Shown here: positions 1 through 9,906 of the stretch, in pieces
How the letters are laid out: every line of letters starts with the position of its first letter
How positions within the stretch are numbered: position 1 is the stretch's first letter
Assembly: GCA_028279555.1 (NCBI GenBank)
Contig: JANQNO010000002.1
Coordinates: 310,001-374,000 of the forward strand
Source: Sphingorhabdus sp.
GTDB lineage: Bacteria > Pseudomonadota > Alphaproteobacteria > Sphingomonadales > Sphingomonadaceae
Direction: 5' to 3'
Length of the DNA: 64,000 nucleotides
Position numbers and translations under genes: made by a program
Notes under the pieces: model-generated
Databases searched by the model: none
What the model was told of the DNA's origin: nothing
The model's input: only the letters and a program-made list of their open reading frames with translations

Positions 1-2
1 GC

Positions 3-743
3 GGCTTTCACGGGCTGGTCAATATGGACTTTGCCGACGTTACCCAAAATCCCGTCTGGCTCGCCAACGCGCTGATCACCACCATGTTCGTGGTCGATGT
101 CCAGTTCGCCACTGTCGGCTATCTGCTCACCATGAAGCCGCTGGATGCGCATATCCGCACCGCCAATCCCTATATGTCCGGCTGGGTCGCCGCACTCATT
201 TGCTACCCGCCCTTCATTCTGATGAATTCGGGCGGTCCGCTCGATTATCATGTTGCGACCAGCGACTGGGCGCACTGGTTTGCCGGGTATGAATGGCTGC
301 TCTATATCTGGGGCGGCATTCTGGTTTTCCTGACCGGCATCTATGCCTGGGCTACGGTTGCCTTCGGCCTGCGCTTTTCCAATCTGACGCATCGCGGAAT
401 CCTGACCCACGGCCCCTATGCCTGGACCAAGCATCCCGCTTATCTTTCCAAGAATGCCTATTGGTGGCTTGCCACCATGCCCTTCCTGGTGACCAGCGGT
501 TCGGGTTGGGATGCATTGCGCAACACCATGATCCTGCTCGCCGTTTCGGGCGTCTACTATTGGCGCGCACGCACCGAGGAGAAGCATCTGCTCGCAGATC
601 GCGACTATAAGGACTATGCCGAATGGATGGACCGCAATGCGGCGATCCCGCGCTTCTTTCAGTGGCTGAAGGGCTTTGCCGGGAACCGGCTTTATGGCAA
701 CCGGCCGAAGGTGGATGAGGGGGCCGTCCAGCCTGCGGAGTAA
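3..743 (+). CDS. Isoprenylcysteine carboxyl methyltransferase (ICMT)-like integral membrane methyltransferase, truncated at left window edge
   Basis: Frame is open to base 3 upstream of the listed ATG; C-terminal HGPYAWTKHPAYLSKNAYWWL and EEKHLLADRDYKDYAEW motifs typical of ICMT/NnrU-like methyltransferases; multiple TM segments. Confidence 0.7.
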   Translation, partial: GFHGLVNMDFADVTQNPVWLANALITTMFVVDVQFATVGYLLTMKPLDAHIRTANPYMSGWVAALICYPPFILMNSGGPLDYHVATSDWAHWFAGYEWLLYIWGGILVFLTGIYAWATVAFGLRFSNLTHRGILTHGPYAWTKHPAYLSKNAYWWLATMPFLVTSGSGWDALRNTMILLAVSGVYYWRARTEEKHLLADRDYKDYAEWMDRNAAIPRFFQWLKGFAGNRLYGNRPKVDEGAVQPAE

Positions 744-746
744 CAA

Positions 747-1529
747 CTATTCGGCAGCGGTAATTGCCAGAATTCTGAAGCCAGTAATCGCGTGACCGGT
801 TCTCAGCTGCAAAGCAAGATCCTTAGCTTCCTGAGGCGTGAAGTTGCCGGAAACCAGAACGACGCCGTCCAAGATGGGTTCGCGAATTACGGGCGTGGTG
901 AGCACCTCTCCATCCAAAATGATTGCAATCATGCTTCCGACATTCTTTGAAGTCAGTTCTGAAAGTCTCTTTTTTCCAACCTCGTCAAAGCTGATTTGCA
1001 CCGCCGCTTCTTCAGTGTAGATGTCAAAAATATGGTTGGCGTATGTAATGTGGTTCCCGACCAGCCAACCATGACGTTTAACTTCGATGCTTCCACTGCC
1101 ATCCGCCATCGGCAAAACCTGGTTGCCCGGGGATGCCTTGCCCGTATCGATATTGGCAGGGTCAGCATCGTCATCGGTCAGCCTAATCTCCAGAGTGCCT
1201 TTTCCCATGACCAGTGTTCGTACCGGCTCAATGTCTTCCGCCGTCAAGAATTCAAGTTTAATCGTGCTTTGCCCCGCTAGCGTGACCTTGATGTGATCCA
1301 GACCGGACAGCTTCAATCGTTCGCGGATCACCTCTATTCCGGTGTTCATGGCCTGATCTACTGAGGTGCCAGAATCCTCGATCTTGGACAGCGCTTCAGG
1401 AACGGCTTCGATAATCATAGTGTTGGTTGGTGGTAAATTGACAGTAGATTGACCACCTGCCGAATTCACGCCGCCCATAATTGAGACAGAGATGAAAGTA
1501 GTAAATAGTATCCGCCAGAGGATTGTCAT
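747..1529 (-). CDS. SecD-like P1 head-domain protein (stand-alone, signal peptide, no SecD TM bundle)
   Basis: Translation resembles the SecDF P1 head subdomain (AVQISFDEVGKKRLSELTSKNVGSMIAIILDGEVLTTPVIREPI...GNFTPQEAKDLALQLRTG); only 260 aa. Confidence 0.75.
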   Translation of the reverse strand: MTILWRILFTTFISVSIMGGVNSAGGQSTVNLPPTNTMIIEAVPEALSKIEDSGTSVDQAMNTGIEVIRERLKLSGLDHIKVTLAGQSTIKLEFLTAEDIEPVRTLVMGKGTLEIRLTDDDADPANIDTGKASPGNQVLPMADGSGSIEVKRHGWLVGNHITYANHIFDIYTEEAAVQISFDEVGKKRLSELTSKNVGSMIAIILDGEVLTTPVIREPILDGVVLVSGNFTPQEAKDLALQLRTGHAITGFRILAITAAE

Positions 1530-1649
1530 CTTTGCAAAGCCCTTTCAACCGACTAGCTACCTTAAATCCCAACCGCCCTTCTTGCACCACCTATCTTTAA
1601 CCGTTCAGTTAAACATGCTATCGGCATCCCCTGAACAAGGAGAGATTCG

Positions 1650-3392
1650 ATGCATGATATGGTCATCCGCGGCGGCAATGTGGTCGACGGCACGGGCAGC
1701 GAGGCTTTCGCCGCCGATATCGCAATCGATAATGGCTTGATCACCGCGGTGGGCGATATCGAGGCAAAGGGCCGCGAAGAGATTGATGCATCGGGCAAGA
1801 CGGTCACGCCCGGCTTTGTCGATATCCACACGCATTATGACGGGCAGGCGACTTGGGATGCGGAAATGGCCCCATCGAGCTGGCATGGCATTACCACGGT
1901 CGTGATGGGTAATTGCGGCGTCGGCTTTGCGCCTGCACGGCCCGACCGGCATGATTGGCTCATCGGCCTGATGGAAGGCGTCGAGGATATCCCCGGCACT
2001 GCGCTGGCCGAAGGGATCACCTGGAACTGGGAGAGCTTTCCCGAGTATCTCGACGAGCTTGAGCGCATGCCGCGCAGCGTCGATGTCGCAACCCATGTGC
2101 CGCATGGCGCGGTGCGCGCCTATGTGCTGGGCGATCGGGAAAAGCCGGGCGCGGAGCCCACCGAGGATGACATCAAGAAGATGGCCGATATCGTCGAGGA
2201 AGGCGTGCGCGCCGGTGCGCTGGGCTTCTCGACCTCGCGCACCATCCTGCATCGCAGCGTCGATGGCGAGCTGGTGCCGGGCACCACGGCGACCAAGGAA
2301 GAGCTGATCGAGATCGGCCGCGCAATGGGCAAGGTCGGACATGGCGTTTTCGAAATGGCCAGCGACCTCAACAAGGAATGGGACGAGTTTGGCTGGATGG
2401 GCGCGCTCAGCCGCGAAACCGGCCTTCCAGTGACCTTCGCCGCGCTCCAGTCGATTGCGAAGGACCTGCCGCTCGAGGAGCAGATTTCCACGATGCGCGC
2501 GGAAAATGACAATGGCGCAAACATCGTCGCGCAGATCGCGCTGCGCGGCAATGGCATCATCATGGCCTGGGAGGGAACTGTGCATCCCTTCATCAAAAAA
2601 CCAAGCTGGGAGGCGATGGCCGGCCTGCCCTGGGAAGAGAAATATGCGAAGCTGAAGGATCCTGAATTCAAGGCGCAGCTGATCGCAGAGGACAGCTTGC
2701 CGGCGGATAATGTCGATATGGCACCGATCCAATTTATCGTGACCAATGGCTGGGCGATGCAATATCAGATGGACGATCGTTTCAACTATGAGCCAACGGC
2801 GGAAGAAAGCATCAACGCAAGGGCCAATGCAGCGGGCGTAACGCCGGAGGAATATGCCTATGACCTGCTGATGGCTGACGATGGCAAGGGCATGATCTAC
2901 CTTCCCATCCTCAACTATATCGATGGCAATCTCGATTTTCTGCATGATTTGCAGCAGGCCGACGACACGGTGAACTCGCTGTCCGATGGCGGCGCGCATT
3001 GCGGCACAATCTGCGATGCGGCGAGCCCGACCTTTATGCTTGAGCATTGGGTGAAGAAACGGACGCGCGGTACGCTGCCGCTCGAGCATGCTATAAAGCG
3101 GCAATGCCAGGATACGGCGCGGCTCTACGGGCTGAATGATCGCGGCGTCATTGCGCCGGGCTATCTCGCCGACATTAACATCATTGATATGGACGCGATC
3201 AGGCTCGACAAGCCCTGGCTCGCCTTCGACCTGCCCGCGGGCGGCAAGCGGCTGTTGCAGCGCGCCGAGGGTTACATCGCTACCATCAAATCCGGCAAGG
3301 TCACGTTCAAGGATGGGAAATGGACGGGCGAGACTCCCGGCGGCCTGATCCGCGGTCCGCAGCAGGTGGCAATGCTGGAAGCGGCGGAATAA
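1650..3392 (+). CDS. N-acyl-D-amino-acid deacylase / D-aminoacylase family amidohydrolase
   Basis: 580 aa; [36 protein letters not shown] motifs of the D-aminoacylase amidohydrolase family. Confidence 0.85.
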   Translation: MHDMVIRGGNVVDGTGSEAFAADIAIDNGLITAVGDIEAKGREEIDASGKTVTPGFVDIHTHYDGQATWDAEMAPSSWHGITTVVMGNCGVGFAPARPDRHDWLIGLMEGVEDIPGTALAEGITWNWESFPEYLDELERMPRSVDVATHVPHGAVRAYVLGDREKPGAEPTEDDIKKMADIVEEGVRAGALGFSTSRTILHRSVDGELVPGTTATKEELIEIGRAMGKVGHGVFEMASDLNKEWDEFGWMGALSRETGLPVTFAALQSIAKDLPLEEQISTMRAENDNGANIVAQIALRGNGIIMAWEGTVHPFIKKPSWEAMAGLPWEEKYAKLKDPEFKAQLIAEDSLPADNVDMAPIQFIVTNGWAMQYQMDDRFNYEPTAEESINARANAAGVTPEEYAYDLLMADDGKGMIYLPILNYIDGNLDFLHDLQQADDTVNSLSDGGAHCGTICDAASPTFMLEHWVKKRTRGTLPLEHAIKRQCQDTARLYGLNDRGVIAPGYLADINIIDMDAIRLDKPWLAFDLPAGGKRLLQRAEGYIATIKSGKVTFKDGKWTGETPGGLIRGPQQVAMLEAAE

Positions 3393-3403
3393 CAGATGAA
3401 GCA

Positions 3404-3430
3404 GCAATCCCCGGACAAGCCGGGGATTGC
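3404..3430. terminator. Perfect 11-bp inverted repeat (GCAATCCCCGG-ACAAG-CCGGGGATTGC) between convergent genes; possible bidirectional terminator or REP-like element
   Basis: Direct reading of sequence; lies between the stops of two convergent CDSs; no strong T-tract. Confidence 0.55.
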
Positions 3431-3443
3431 GCAATCTACAGCA

Positions 3444-5528
3444 TTATCGAAAACTCCATCTGAGCCGAATGAATGCTGAGCGGCCCGGACCTGGGATGCG
3501 GGCACCGAGTGGTATGTCCGAACCGCTGACCCGATTGTAACCTGCCAGATGATCGACATAGTTCTCGTTGAGAATGTTATCGATACGGGCATCAAGCAGT
3601 ATGTTGTCGATCACGGCGATCTGCCCGAACAGGCCTGCGACCAGATAGCCCTCGGTTGCCTGTTCGCTGTTGGTGAGCGACACGTCATTCTGATCGGCGA
3701 AGGCCTGCGCCTCCAACCCAAATGACCATCTTTCCGCTTGCCAGGAAAGCGCCAGCCGCGCGTTGGGCGGAGCGATACGATAGAGATTGTCGTCGATATC
3801 GCGCCTTTTCCCACGAACATAATTGAGTGTGCCGTCCATGTGCAGGGGCCCTGCAATCTGCCAACCGAAATCCATGTCGAAACCATAAATTTCCGCATCG
3901 ACATTCGCGAAACGCAGCGGGGTTGGGTCGCCATTCATGTTTGCGACCATCTCGACCGGGCTGTCGATTATTCCGGGCGTAGCGTCAAAAGGGACGCCCT
4001 GAATGAAATTGTCGATCCTGCGATAGTAGATGTTGGGCCGCGCATAAAATCCGTCACTTTCATAGTCGACGCCGATCTCAGCGATCCATGCGGTTTCGGC
4101 TTTCAGGTTCAGGTCGCCGACGTAGATGTTGCCGTCGGCAAGCCCGCCGCTCGCGCCTGTGGGTAGCCAGGAAAACCGCTCAACCGCATTCGGAACGCGG
4201 GTCTTTCGCGCCAGGGTCAGTCGCGGCGTCCATGCACCGTTCTTGTTCCAGAAGCGTCCGACAACATCCAGCGTCGTATCAGTCCCGGAGCGGTCTGAGG
4301 ACGCAAAAGCGCTGGCCAGCATGCGGGGCCCCATCGGAACCGCGCTTCCAAGCAGAGGAGCTGCCGCATCCATCCGGTGCCGGTCGATACGTATGCCGAC
4401 CTCGCTTTCCACCGAGCCGAAAGCGAAGCGCCCCTCCGCATATCCGCCAATGCGGCTGCCCTGGATGTTATTGAGTGACGTGATGAAAAACAGCGCATTG
4501 GCCGGGTTTGTGATGCGTACATCCTTGTCGCTTGTTTCGATATCGGCACCGATCTTCAGATAGCGGTCTGCATCGCCAAAACGAAATGCAACTGCTGCTG
4601 TTGCGCTGTCGGCATCTGCGAAGGTGGCCCGCCGTCTTGCCGGATTGGCGGGCGGTGGGCGCAAGCTGAAATTATTCATGAGGTGGCGGACAGCTGCATA
4701 GCCGAGGTCAAGCTCCAGCGTTAGTTTATCGGATAGCGGACCGGAAAAACTGGCGTTCAGAAAATCGGTGTCAAAATACTGGATATCCATGGGAAAAGGC
4801 GGGTTTCCTGTGGGATCGGTTTCTTGTCGCCGGTAGGACAGGGCAAGCGTGCTCTCGCCCATTCGCAGGGCTGCATTTCCGCCGAAGTTTATCCGCTCGA
4901 AACTGCTGGAGGCTATCTGTCCGCCGGGAAAGCGCTGGTTGTCTCCTTCCTCCTGGGAGGCGAGGAGAGAAAGGGCGATATTCTCATTCGAAAGGCCTGC
5001 AATACCGCCCAAAAAATAGCTGTCATTGCTGCTATTATAGCCGGCGGTAATATCGGCAACCGGCGCGAGACTGTTGCCGCTGCCAAAATCAACCTGTTTG
5101 AGCACGGCATTGATCCCGCCGCCTAACCCCGGACCTTTGCGTACTGGGCTGACCCCGCGGTCAACCTCAATCCTGTCAACAAGCGGCATGGGCGCATAGT
5201 GCAGCGGCGGATCCATCAGGTTCGGCCCGCCCGAGGCAAAGCGCTGACCATTGACGCGAACGAGCAGCCGTTCGCCAAAAAGGCCGCGATACTGGACCTG
5301 GCCGGAAATGGCACCATTGTCGATGACCGCTGCACCGGGAATACGCGCAGCCAGATCGGCAGCATCTGCCGCCGGAAGGGCGACATCCTCGCTGCTGATC
5401 TCGTCTGAGTTTTCCGCCGTGGGCTGGCCGGTGACGATGATGTAGGTCAGCGGGTCATCTTCCGCCTGTACCGGGGCTGCAAGCGCGGCGAAGCCGGTGC
5501 CCAGCAGCATGATAATCTTCTTTTGCAT
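3444..5528 (-). CDS. TonB-dependent outer-membrane receptor (OprC/NosA-like, possibly copper)
   Basis: Plug domain (PGAAVIDNGAISGQVQYRGLFGERLLVRVNGQRF) and C-terminal beta-barrel ending in F-R; start placed at MQKKIIMLLGTGFAALAAPVQA signal peptide. Confidence 0.85.
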   Translation of the reverse strand: MQKKIIMLLGTGFAALAAPVQAEDDPLTYIIVTGQPTAENSDEISSEDVALPAADAADLAARIPGAAVIDNGAISGQVQYRGLFGERLLVRVNGQRFASGGPNLMDPPLHYAPMPLVDRIEVDRGVSPVRKGPGLGGGINAVLKQVDFGSGNSLAPVADITAGYNSSNDSYFLGGIAGLSNENIALSLLASQEEGDNQRFPGGQIASSSFERINFGGNAALRMGESTLALSYRRQETDPTGNPPFPMDIQYFDTDFLNASFSGPLSDKLTLELDLGYAAVRHLMNNFSLRPPPANPARRRATFADADSATAAVAFRFGDADRYLKIGADIETSDKDVRITNPANALFFITSLNNIQGSRIGGYAEGRFAFGSVESEVGIRIDRHRMDAAAPLLGSAVPMGPRMLASAFASSDRSGTDTTLDVVGRFWNKNGAWTPRLTLARKTRVPNAVERFSWLPTGASGGLADGNIYVGDLNLKAETAWIAEIGVDYESDGFYARPNIYYRRIDNFIQGVPFDATPGIIDSPVEMVANMNGDPTPLRFANVDAEIYGFDMDFGWQIAGPLHMDGTLNYVRGKRRDIDDNLYRIAPPNARLALSWQAERWSFGLEAQAFADQNDVSLTNSEQATEGYLVAGLFGQIAVIDNILLDARIDNILNENYVDHLAGYNRVSGSDIPLGARIPGPGRSAFIRLRWSFR

Positions 5529-5630
5529 TTGGAATTTCCTGAATCTGAATAACATGCATGAGCCGCCGCCTTGAGGCGCGGACATGCGATCGTAGATATT
5601 TATGAGGTGGAGCCTGCCCTGGCCGGGCAA

Positions 5631-6059
5631 TCAGCTATTCAGGACAGTTGGCGGGCCGGTCGATGGAGGCAAGTGCAGAGTGCGCGCGACCGGTAGCGCC
5701 AGCGCGATAAGTTCTGTTTTTGCGTTATGAAGAAAAGGGCTTGGAACCGTTACCGCCGATGGCAGCAATGCATGCCCTGCAACCATCCCGGCAAAGGCGC
5801 AGCTTTCATTCAGCGATTCCTGCGAATGATCCGATGGCGGGTCGCCATGAGCCGCATGATGGCTCATCTCATCATGCTGCATCGGTTCGGCATGGTGCTC
5901 ATGTCCGTCCGCGTGCTGTTGAGATTGGCCATTGTGACAGATGATGATGGCGAAACCATCCTCACCCCAATGCGGCATCATGCCCGGCGGTATGGCAGCA
6001 AGCGACAGAATCGCAAACAGGGCGATCGCAAAGGCGGGAAAGGAAGAATGATATCTCAT
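5631..6059 (-). CDS. DUF2946-like small His/Met-rich protein
   Basis: 142 aa with signal/TM segment, IICHNGQ motif, HADGHEHHAEPMQHDEMSHHAAHGDPPSDHSQ metal-ligand-rich stretch; directly upstream of the TonB receptor on the same strand. Confidence 0.6.
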   Translation of the reverse strand: MRYHSSFPAFAIALFAILSLAAIPPGMMPHWGEDGFAIIICHNGQSQQHADGHEHHAEPMQHDEMSHHAAHGDPPSDHSQESLNESCAFAGMVAGHALLPSAVTVPSPFLHNAKTELIALALPVARTLHLPPSTGPPTVLNS

Positions 6060-6149
6060 TACTTTGGCAGGGCGACCATATCAGCCCGCTCTTCGAGATC
6101 AAGTATGCCATTGTGCCAAACTGCGATAGTAGTTTGATAGCCCCGTTTC

Positions 6150-7115
6150 TCAGCGGCTGCGCCGCCCGACGCCGCATGTTCCTTCTGCGGGCAGGCGATT
6201 TTCGCTGGCAAGCGCTTTGGCAGCGGCCCGGGCGCGATCTGTCGCGATGATGTCGACGCCCGCTTCGCCCAGCTCGGCATAGCGCGCATCATTGCCGAGG
6301 CGATCGAGCTTCCTGTCGATAGAGTTCGGGCCGCCCAGCGTGCCGAAAATGACCTCGACATCGGCCCGCTCGAGAAAGGCATAAAGACCCGGCTTCGCGC
6401 TTCGCGTCCCCGTAAAGGCCAGCAGGCGGTCTGCTGCTATTCCGGCAGCGATCGCTTCATCCAGCGCTCCAGGGCGATCGATCGAGAGCGAGATCATCAT
6501 TTCCGGCGCAAGCTGGTGCAGCTTGGTCGCGGCGCTTAACGAATAGGCGATCAGGATGACATTGTGCCGGTTACCGGTCGACCGGATGAGTTCGATCACA
6601 TCCTCATATTTCGCCGACCGCTTGAAATCGATCTGGAGCACGGTGCGATCCTTCGCCCAGTCTAGCGCCGACTTCAGCGTGGGAATGCCGTAGGGCGTGG
6701 TCCAGCCATCGGCATCGCGTAAACGCAGCTGCTGCAGGTCGCTCCAGTCTAGCGCCGCCGCCTCTCCGCTGCCATTTGTGGTCCTGTCCAGTGTGTTGTC
6801 ATGCAGCAGGAAAGGCACGCCGTCGCGGCTTCTGGCTACGTCGATCTCCATGATAGCGGGGGTCGCATAGAGCATGGCATCCATCGCCTCGATGGAGTTT
6901 TCCGGCAGGCCGGGAGTCGGCCCGCCGCGATGCGCCGAGATCAGCGTTTTTTCCTCGCGCTCGAAACAGTCGAGCATAGCGGAGAGGTTGCCGCTATTGT
7001 CGATCGTCCATTGTCCCTTGGCTGCGGATTGCGCCGCAGCGGAAGGAGCGGCAATTGTGGTCGACGCCGCGACAATCGCAAAAGCGGTAAAGACCGGAAC
7101 AGACTTGCGCAGCAT
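6150..7115 (-). CDS. Glycerophosphodiester phosphodiesterase family protein
   Basis: SAHRGGPTPGLPENSIEAMDA ... EIDVARSRDGVPFLLHDNTLDRTTNGSG GDPD motifs; signal peptide. Confidence 0.85.
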   Translation of the reverse strand: MLRKSVPVFTAFAIVAASTTIAAPSAAAQSAAKGQWTIDNSGNLSAMLDCFEREEKTLISAHRGGPTPGLPENSIEAMDAMLYATPAIMEIDVARSRDGVPFLLHDNTLDRTTNGSGEAAALDWSDLQQLRLRDADGWTTPYGIPTLKSALDWAKDRTVLQIDFKRSAKYEDVIELIRSTGNRHNVILIAYSLSAATKLHQLAPEMMISLSIDRPGALDEAIAAGIAADRLLAFTGTRSAKPGLYAFLERADVEVIFGTLGGPNSIDRKLDRLGNDARYAELGEAGVDIIATDRARAAAKALASENRLPAEGTCGVGRRSR

Positions 7116-7195
7116 GATGGGTAACCTTGCCCTGGATACTGGAAACGTATCTTACTTTGCCCAACGCTCAGTGAATATCAACAGCTGACCCAAGC

Positions 7196-7447
7196 CTAAC
7201 GAACGAATGAAGCCATGATTGCCATCAGCACGAGCAGAATAACAATCACGATCACGAACAGGATGGCGAGCGGAAGGAAGGTGCCTGTATCATTGTCATA
7301 GCGGGCGACCACGACCAGCAAGCAAAGAACCGCCAATAGCGTGACCGCCATGGGCGGCAGGAAAAAGCTCGAAAGCGCCACCAGCAATATGGCCGCCAGC
7401 GGAACGCCAAATCGGGACTGCCAAAATCTGAGCAGTCCGGCTTTCAT
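7196..7447 (-). CDS. Small membrane protein, uncharacterised
   Basis: 83 aa with two or three hydrophobic segments, directly downstream of dnaN on the same strand. Confidence 0.5.
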   Translation of the reverse strand: MKAGLLRFWQSRFGVPLAAILLVALSSFFLPPMAVTLLAVLCLLVVVARYDNDTGTFLPLAILFVIVIVILLVLMAIMASFVR

Positions 7448-7464
7448 CTACCAGGGTCCTGACC

Positions 7465-8580
7465 CTAAACCCGCATCGGCATCAATACATAGAGCGCGGG
7501 CGATTTGTCATCTTCGCGGATCAGCGTCGGCGCGCTGGCATCGGCAAGATGAAGCTCGACAATATCGCTTTCGATCTCACCCAATATTTCGAGCAGATAG
7601 CGAGCGTTGAAGCCGATCTCGAAGCCGTCGCTTTTATACTCGCCGGGAACCTCTTCCTGCGCCGTGCCATTTTCCGGGCTGGTGACGGAGAGCGTGATCT
7701 TGTCGGTATCGAGCGCCATCTTGACCGCGCGGGTCTTTTCGGTGGCAATAGTGGCGACGCGATCCACGCCGTCGCTGAAGCTCTTGGGATCGATCTTGAG
7801 CAGCTTGTCGTTCCCCGTTGGAATCACGCGGTTATAATCGGGGAAAGTACCATCGATGAGCTTGCTGGTGAGCACGGCATTGTCGAAGGTAAACCGGATT
7901 TTGCTCGCGCTCAAATTGATCTGGATGTTGGCGTCGCTGCTTTCATCCAGAAGTTTGCGGACTTCCGCGATGCATTTGCGCGGCACGATAATGTCCGGCA
8001 TGCCCTCCGCGCCGCCGGGGCGCGGCAGCGTCACGCGTGCAAGACGGTGGCCGTCGGTCGCAGCGGCTTTCAGCACCGGATCACCCTCATCGGTGACATG
8101 GAAGAAGATGCCGTTCAAATAATAGCGGGTTTCCTCGGTCGAAATGGCAAAACGCGTCTTGTCGATGATCTGGATGAGCGAGGCAGCCGGAAGCTCGAAG
8201 CTGGTCGGCAGTTCGCCTTCGGCAATCATCGGGAAATCGTCGCGGGGAAGGGTTGCCAGGCTAAAACGCGCGCGGCCTGCATTGACCGCCATCCGGCCAT
8301 CGGCTGCGTTCAGCGAAACCTGCGATCCTTCGGGAAGCTTGCGGGCAATTTCGAACAGCGTATGTGCGCTGACGGTGGTCGATCCGGCGGTTTCCACCTC
8401 GGCGGCGAAAGTCTCGACTATTTGCAGATCGAGATCGGTCGCGGTCACCTTGATCGCGCCGCTATCGTCTGCTTCGATCAGGACATTGGACAGGATGGGG
8501 ATGGTATTGCGCCGCTCCACCACCGACTGCACATGGCCCAGGCTCTTCAGCAGAGTCGCGCGTTCGACTGTCGCCTTCAT
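7465..8580 (-). CDS. dnaN: DNA polymerase III subunit beta (sliding clamp)
   Basis: Start at MKATVERATLLKSLGHVQSVVERRNTIPILSNVLIEA; C-terminus YVLMPMRV; full DnaN fold motifs. Confidence 0.97.
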   Translation of the reverse strand: MKATVERATLLKSLGHVQSVVERRNTIPILSNVLIEADDSGAIKVTATDLDLQIVETFAAEVETAGSTTVSAHTLFEIARKLPEGSQVSLNAADGRMAVNAGRARFSLATLPRDDFPMIAEGELPTSFELPAASLIQIIDKTRFAISTEETRYYLNGIFFHVTDEGDPVLKAAATDGHRLARVTLPRPGGAEGMPDIIVPRKCIAEVRKLLDESSDANIQINLSASKIRFTFDNAVLTSKLIDGTFPDYNRVIPTGNDKLLKIDPKSFSDGVDRVATIATEKTRAVKMALDTDKITLSVTSPENGTAQEEVPGEYKSDGFEIGFNARYLLEILGEIESDIVELHLADASAPTLIREDDKSPALYVLMPMRV

Positions 8581-8737
8581 GATAACTCTTTCTTCCCACT
8601 GCTTGCGTTCGGGCAGGCCAGCATCCAGCCGGGCCACGGAAAAACGCGATTTTGGGCATCTTCCTTAACAATAATGCGCTTGGTGGCAAGATGATAGGCT
8701 TTGCAAGCGTCAATAATCTGTGGAAGAAGCGCGATTT

Positions 8738-9382
8738 ATGGGGATTTCAACCAATGGGAAGCGGCTGTTTATCGCGCGGCATGGCGAAACCGTTTTCAAT
8801 GTCGCCGGACGCATGCAGGGGATGACGGCGCATACTCCGCTGACATGGGCGGGCTGCGAACAGGCGTCGCGTATGGGTGTGGCCCTGCGCGAACATGTAA
8901 CCGACCCGGCTGCATTGCGGCTGGTCGCCTCCCCGAGCGGGCGGGCGCTCCAGACTTTGGCCTTGATTTCAGAGGAAATTCATGCCGATTGGCATAGTCA
9001 TGTCACCGACGACAGGCTGCGCGAAATCGACATTGGCGGCTGGGAAGGGCGCTATTATTCCGATATTCGTGCAGAGGTTGGCGAATTCGTCGATAGCGAG
9101 CATCGGCTATTTACCCGCAAAGCCCCGCAAGGCGAGGATTATCGCGATATTGCCACGCGGCTTACCGAATGGATCGGTGAGCAGCCTTTTGACCGTGACA
9201 TGCTGATCATCAGCCATGGCATGACGGCCCGGGTGCTGCGCGGTTTGCTGGCTGACATGGAACCGCTGGAGGGTTTCGGCGCGCCTATCGCGCCGAGCCT
9301 CTCGCAAGGCAGCATGGTGATGATCCGGGACGGGAGCGAGAGCCTTGTCATCAGCGGCGATGGCAGCGGAGAACGGGCGTGA
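8738..9382 (+). CDS. Histidine phosphatase family (phosphoglycerate mutase-like) protein
   Basis: FIARHGETVFN RHG motif, GWEGRYYSDI, LIISHGMTARVLRGLL; start chosen at MGISTNGKRL. Confidence 0.88.
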   Translation: MGISTNGKRLFIARHGETVFNVAGRMQGMTAHTPLTWAGCEQASRMGVALREHVTDPAALRLVASPSGRALQTLALISEEIHADWHSHVTDDRLREIDIGGWEGRYYSDIRAEVGEFVDSEHRLFTRKAPQGEDYRDIATRLTEWIGEQPFDRDMLIISHGMTARVLRGLLADMEPLEGFGAPIAPSLSQGSMVMIRDGSESLVISGDGSGERA

Positions 9383-9864
9383 AACGCTTGCTTGCCTTTC
9401 TCGCGCTTGTGGCGGTTGCATTTCCTGTTGCCGCGAAGGACCGGCTGGGTGTCTACCAACGCTGGGCGGCATTCAAGGACCCTGAAATTCCGCGCTGCTA
9501 TGCGATTGCCGCGCCGGATGAAACGGTGGGGCGGCAGTCGATAAAACCCTATTTCTCGATCGGGTTTTGGCCCGAGCGCGGCGTAACGCATCAGATTTAT
9601 GTTCGCCTCTCCAGGGAGCGTTCGAATAATAGCGGCGTCACGCTTTCCGCGGGCGGCAGGCGCTTTCGGCTCGAAGCGGATGGTCGCGGTGCATGGGCGA
9701 AGGACAGGCGGATGGATCTCGCCATCATCGCTGCCATTCGCAGCTCCCGGTCTTTGAGCATCGAGAGCATCGGCCGCGATGGCCGCACGATCGTCGATGC
9801 CTATGCGCTGCGCGGCGCGCCCAGCGCTATCGATGCAGCGGCTTTGGGGTGCCGGCGGAAATAG
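9379..9864 (+). CDS. Hypothetical secreted protein
   Basis: 161 aa with signal peptide MKRLLAFLALVAVAFPVAAKD; 4-nt overlap with upstream CDS. Confidence 0.65.
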   Translation: MKRLLAFLALVAVAFPVAAKDRLGVYQRWAAFKDPEIPRCYAIAAPDETVGRQSIKPYFSIGFWPERGVTHQIYVRLSRERSNNSGVTLSAGGRRFRLEADGRGAWAKDRRMDLAIIAAIRSSRSLSIESIGRDGRTIVDAYALRGAPSAIDAAALGCRRK

Positions 9865-9906
9865 CGGAACTGGCAATTCGCGCGCTGGCTGCCTATATCG
9901 CGCGGC

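Noticed and set aside
1597-1614. TTAACCGTTCAGTTAA as a CtrA box
   Set aside because: Spacer is 8 nt rather than 7; flanking genes give no supporting reason
1605-3434. 609-aa minus-strand ORF fully antisense to the D-aminoacylase
   Set aside because: Opposite strand has a clear enzyme; the antisense translation has no recognisable domain and is explained by codon bias in the sense gene
7549-8694. 381-aa plus-strand ORF antisense to dnaN
   Set aside because: Shadow ORF; dnaN is certain on the minus strand
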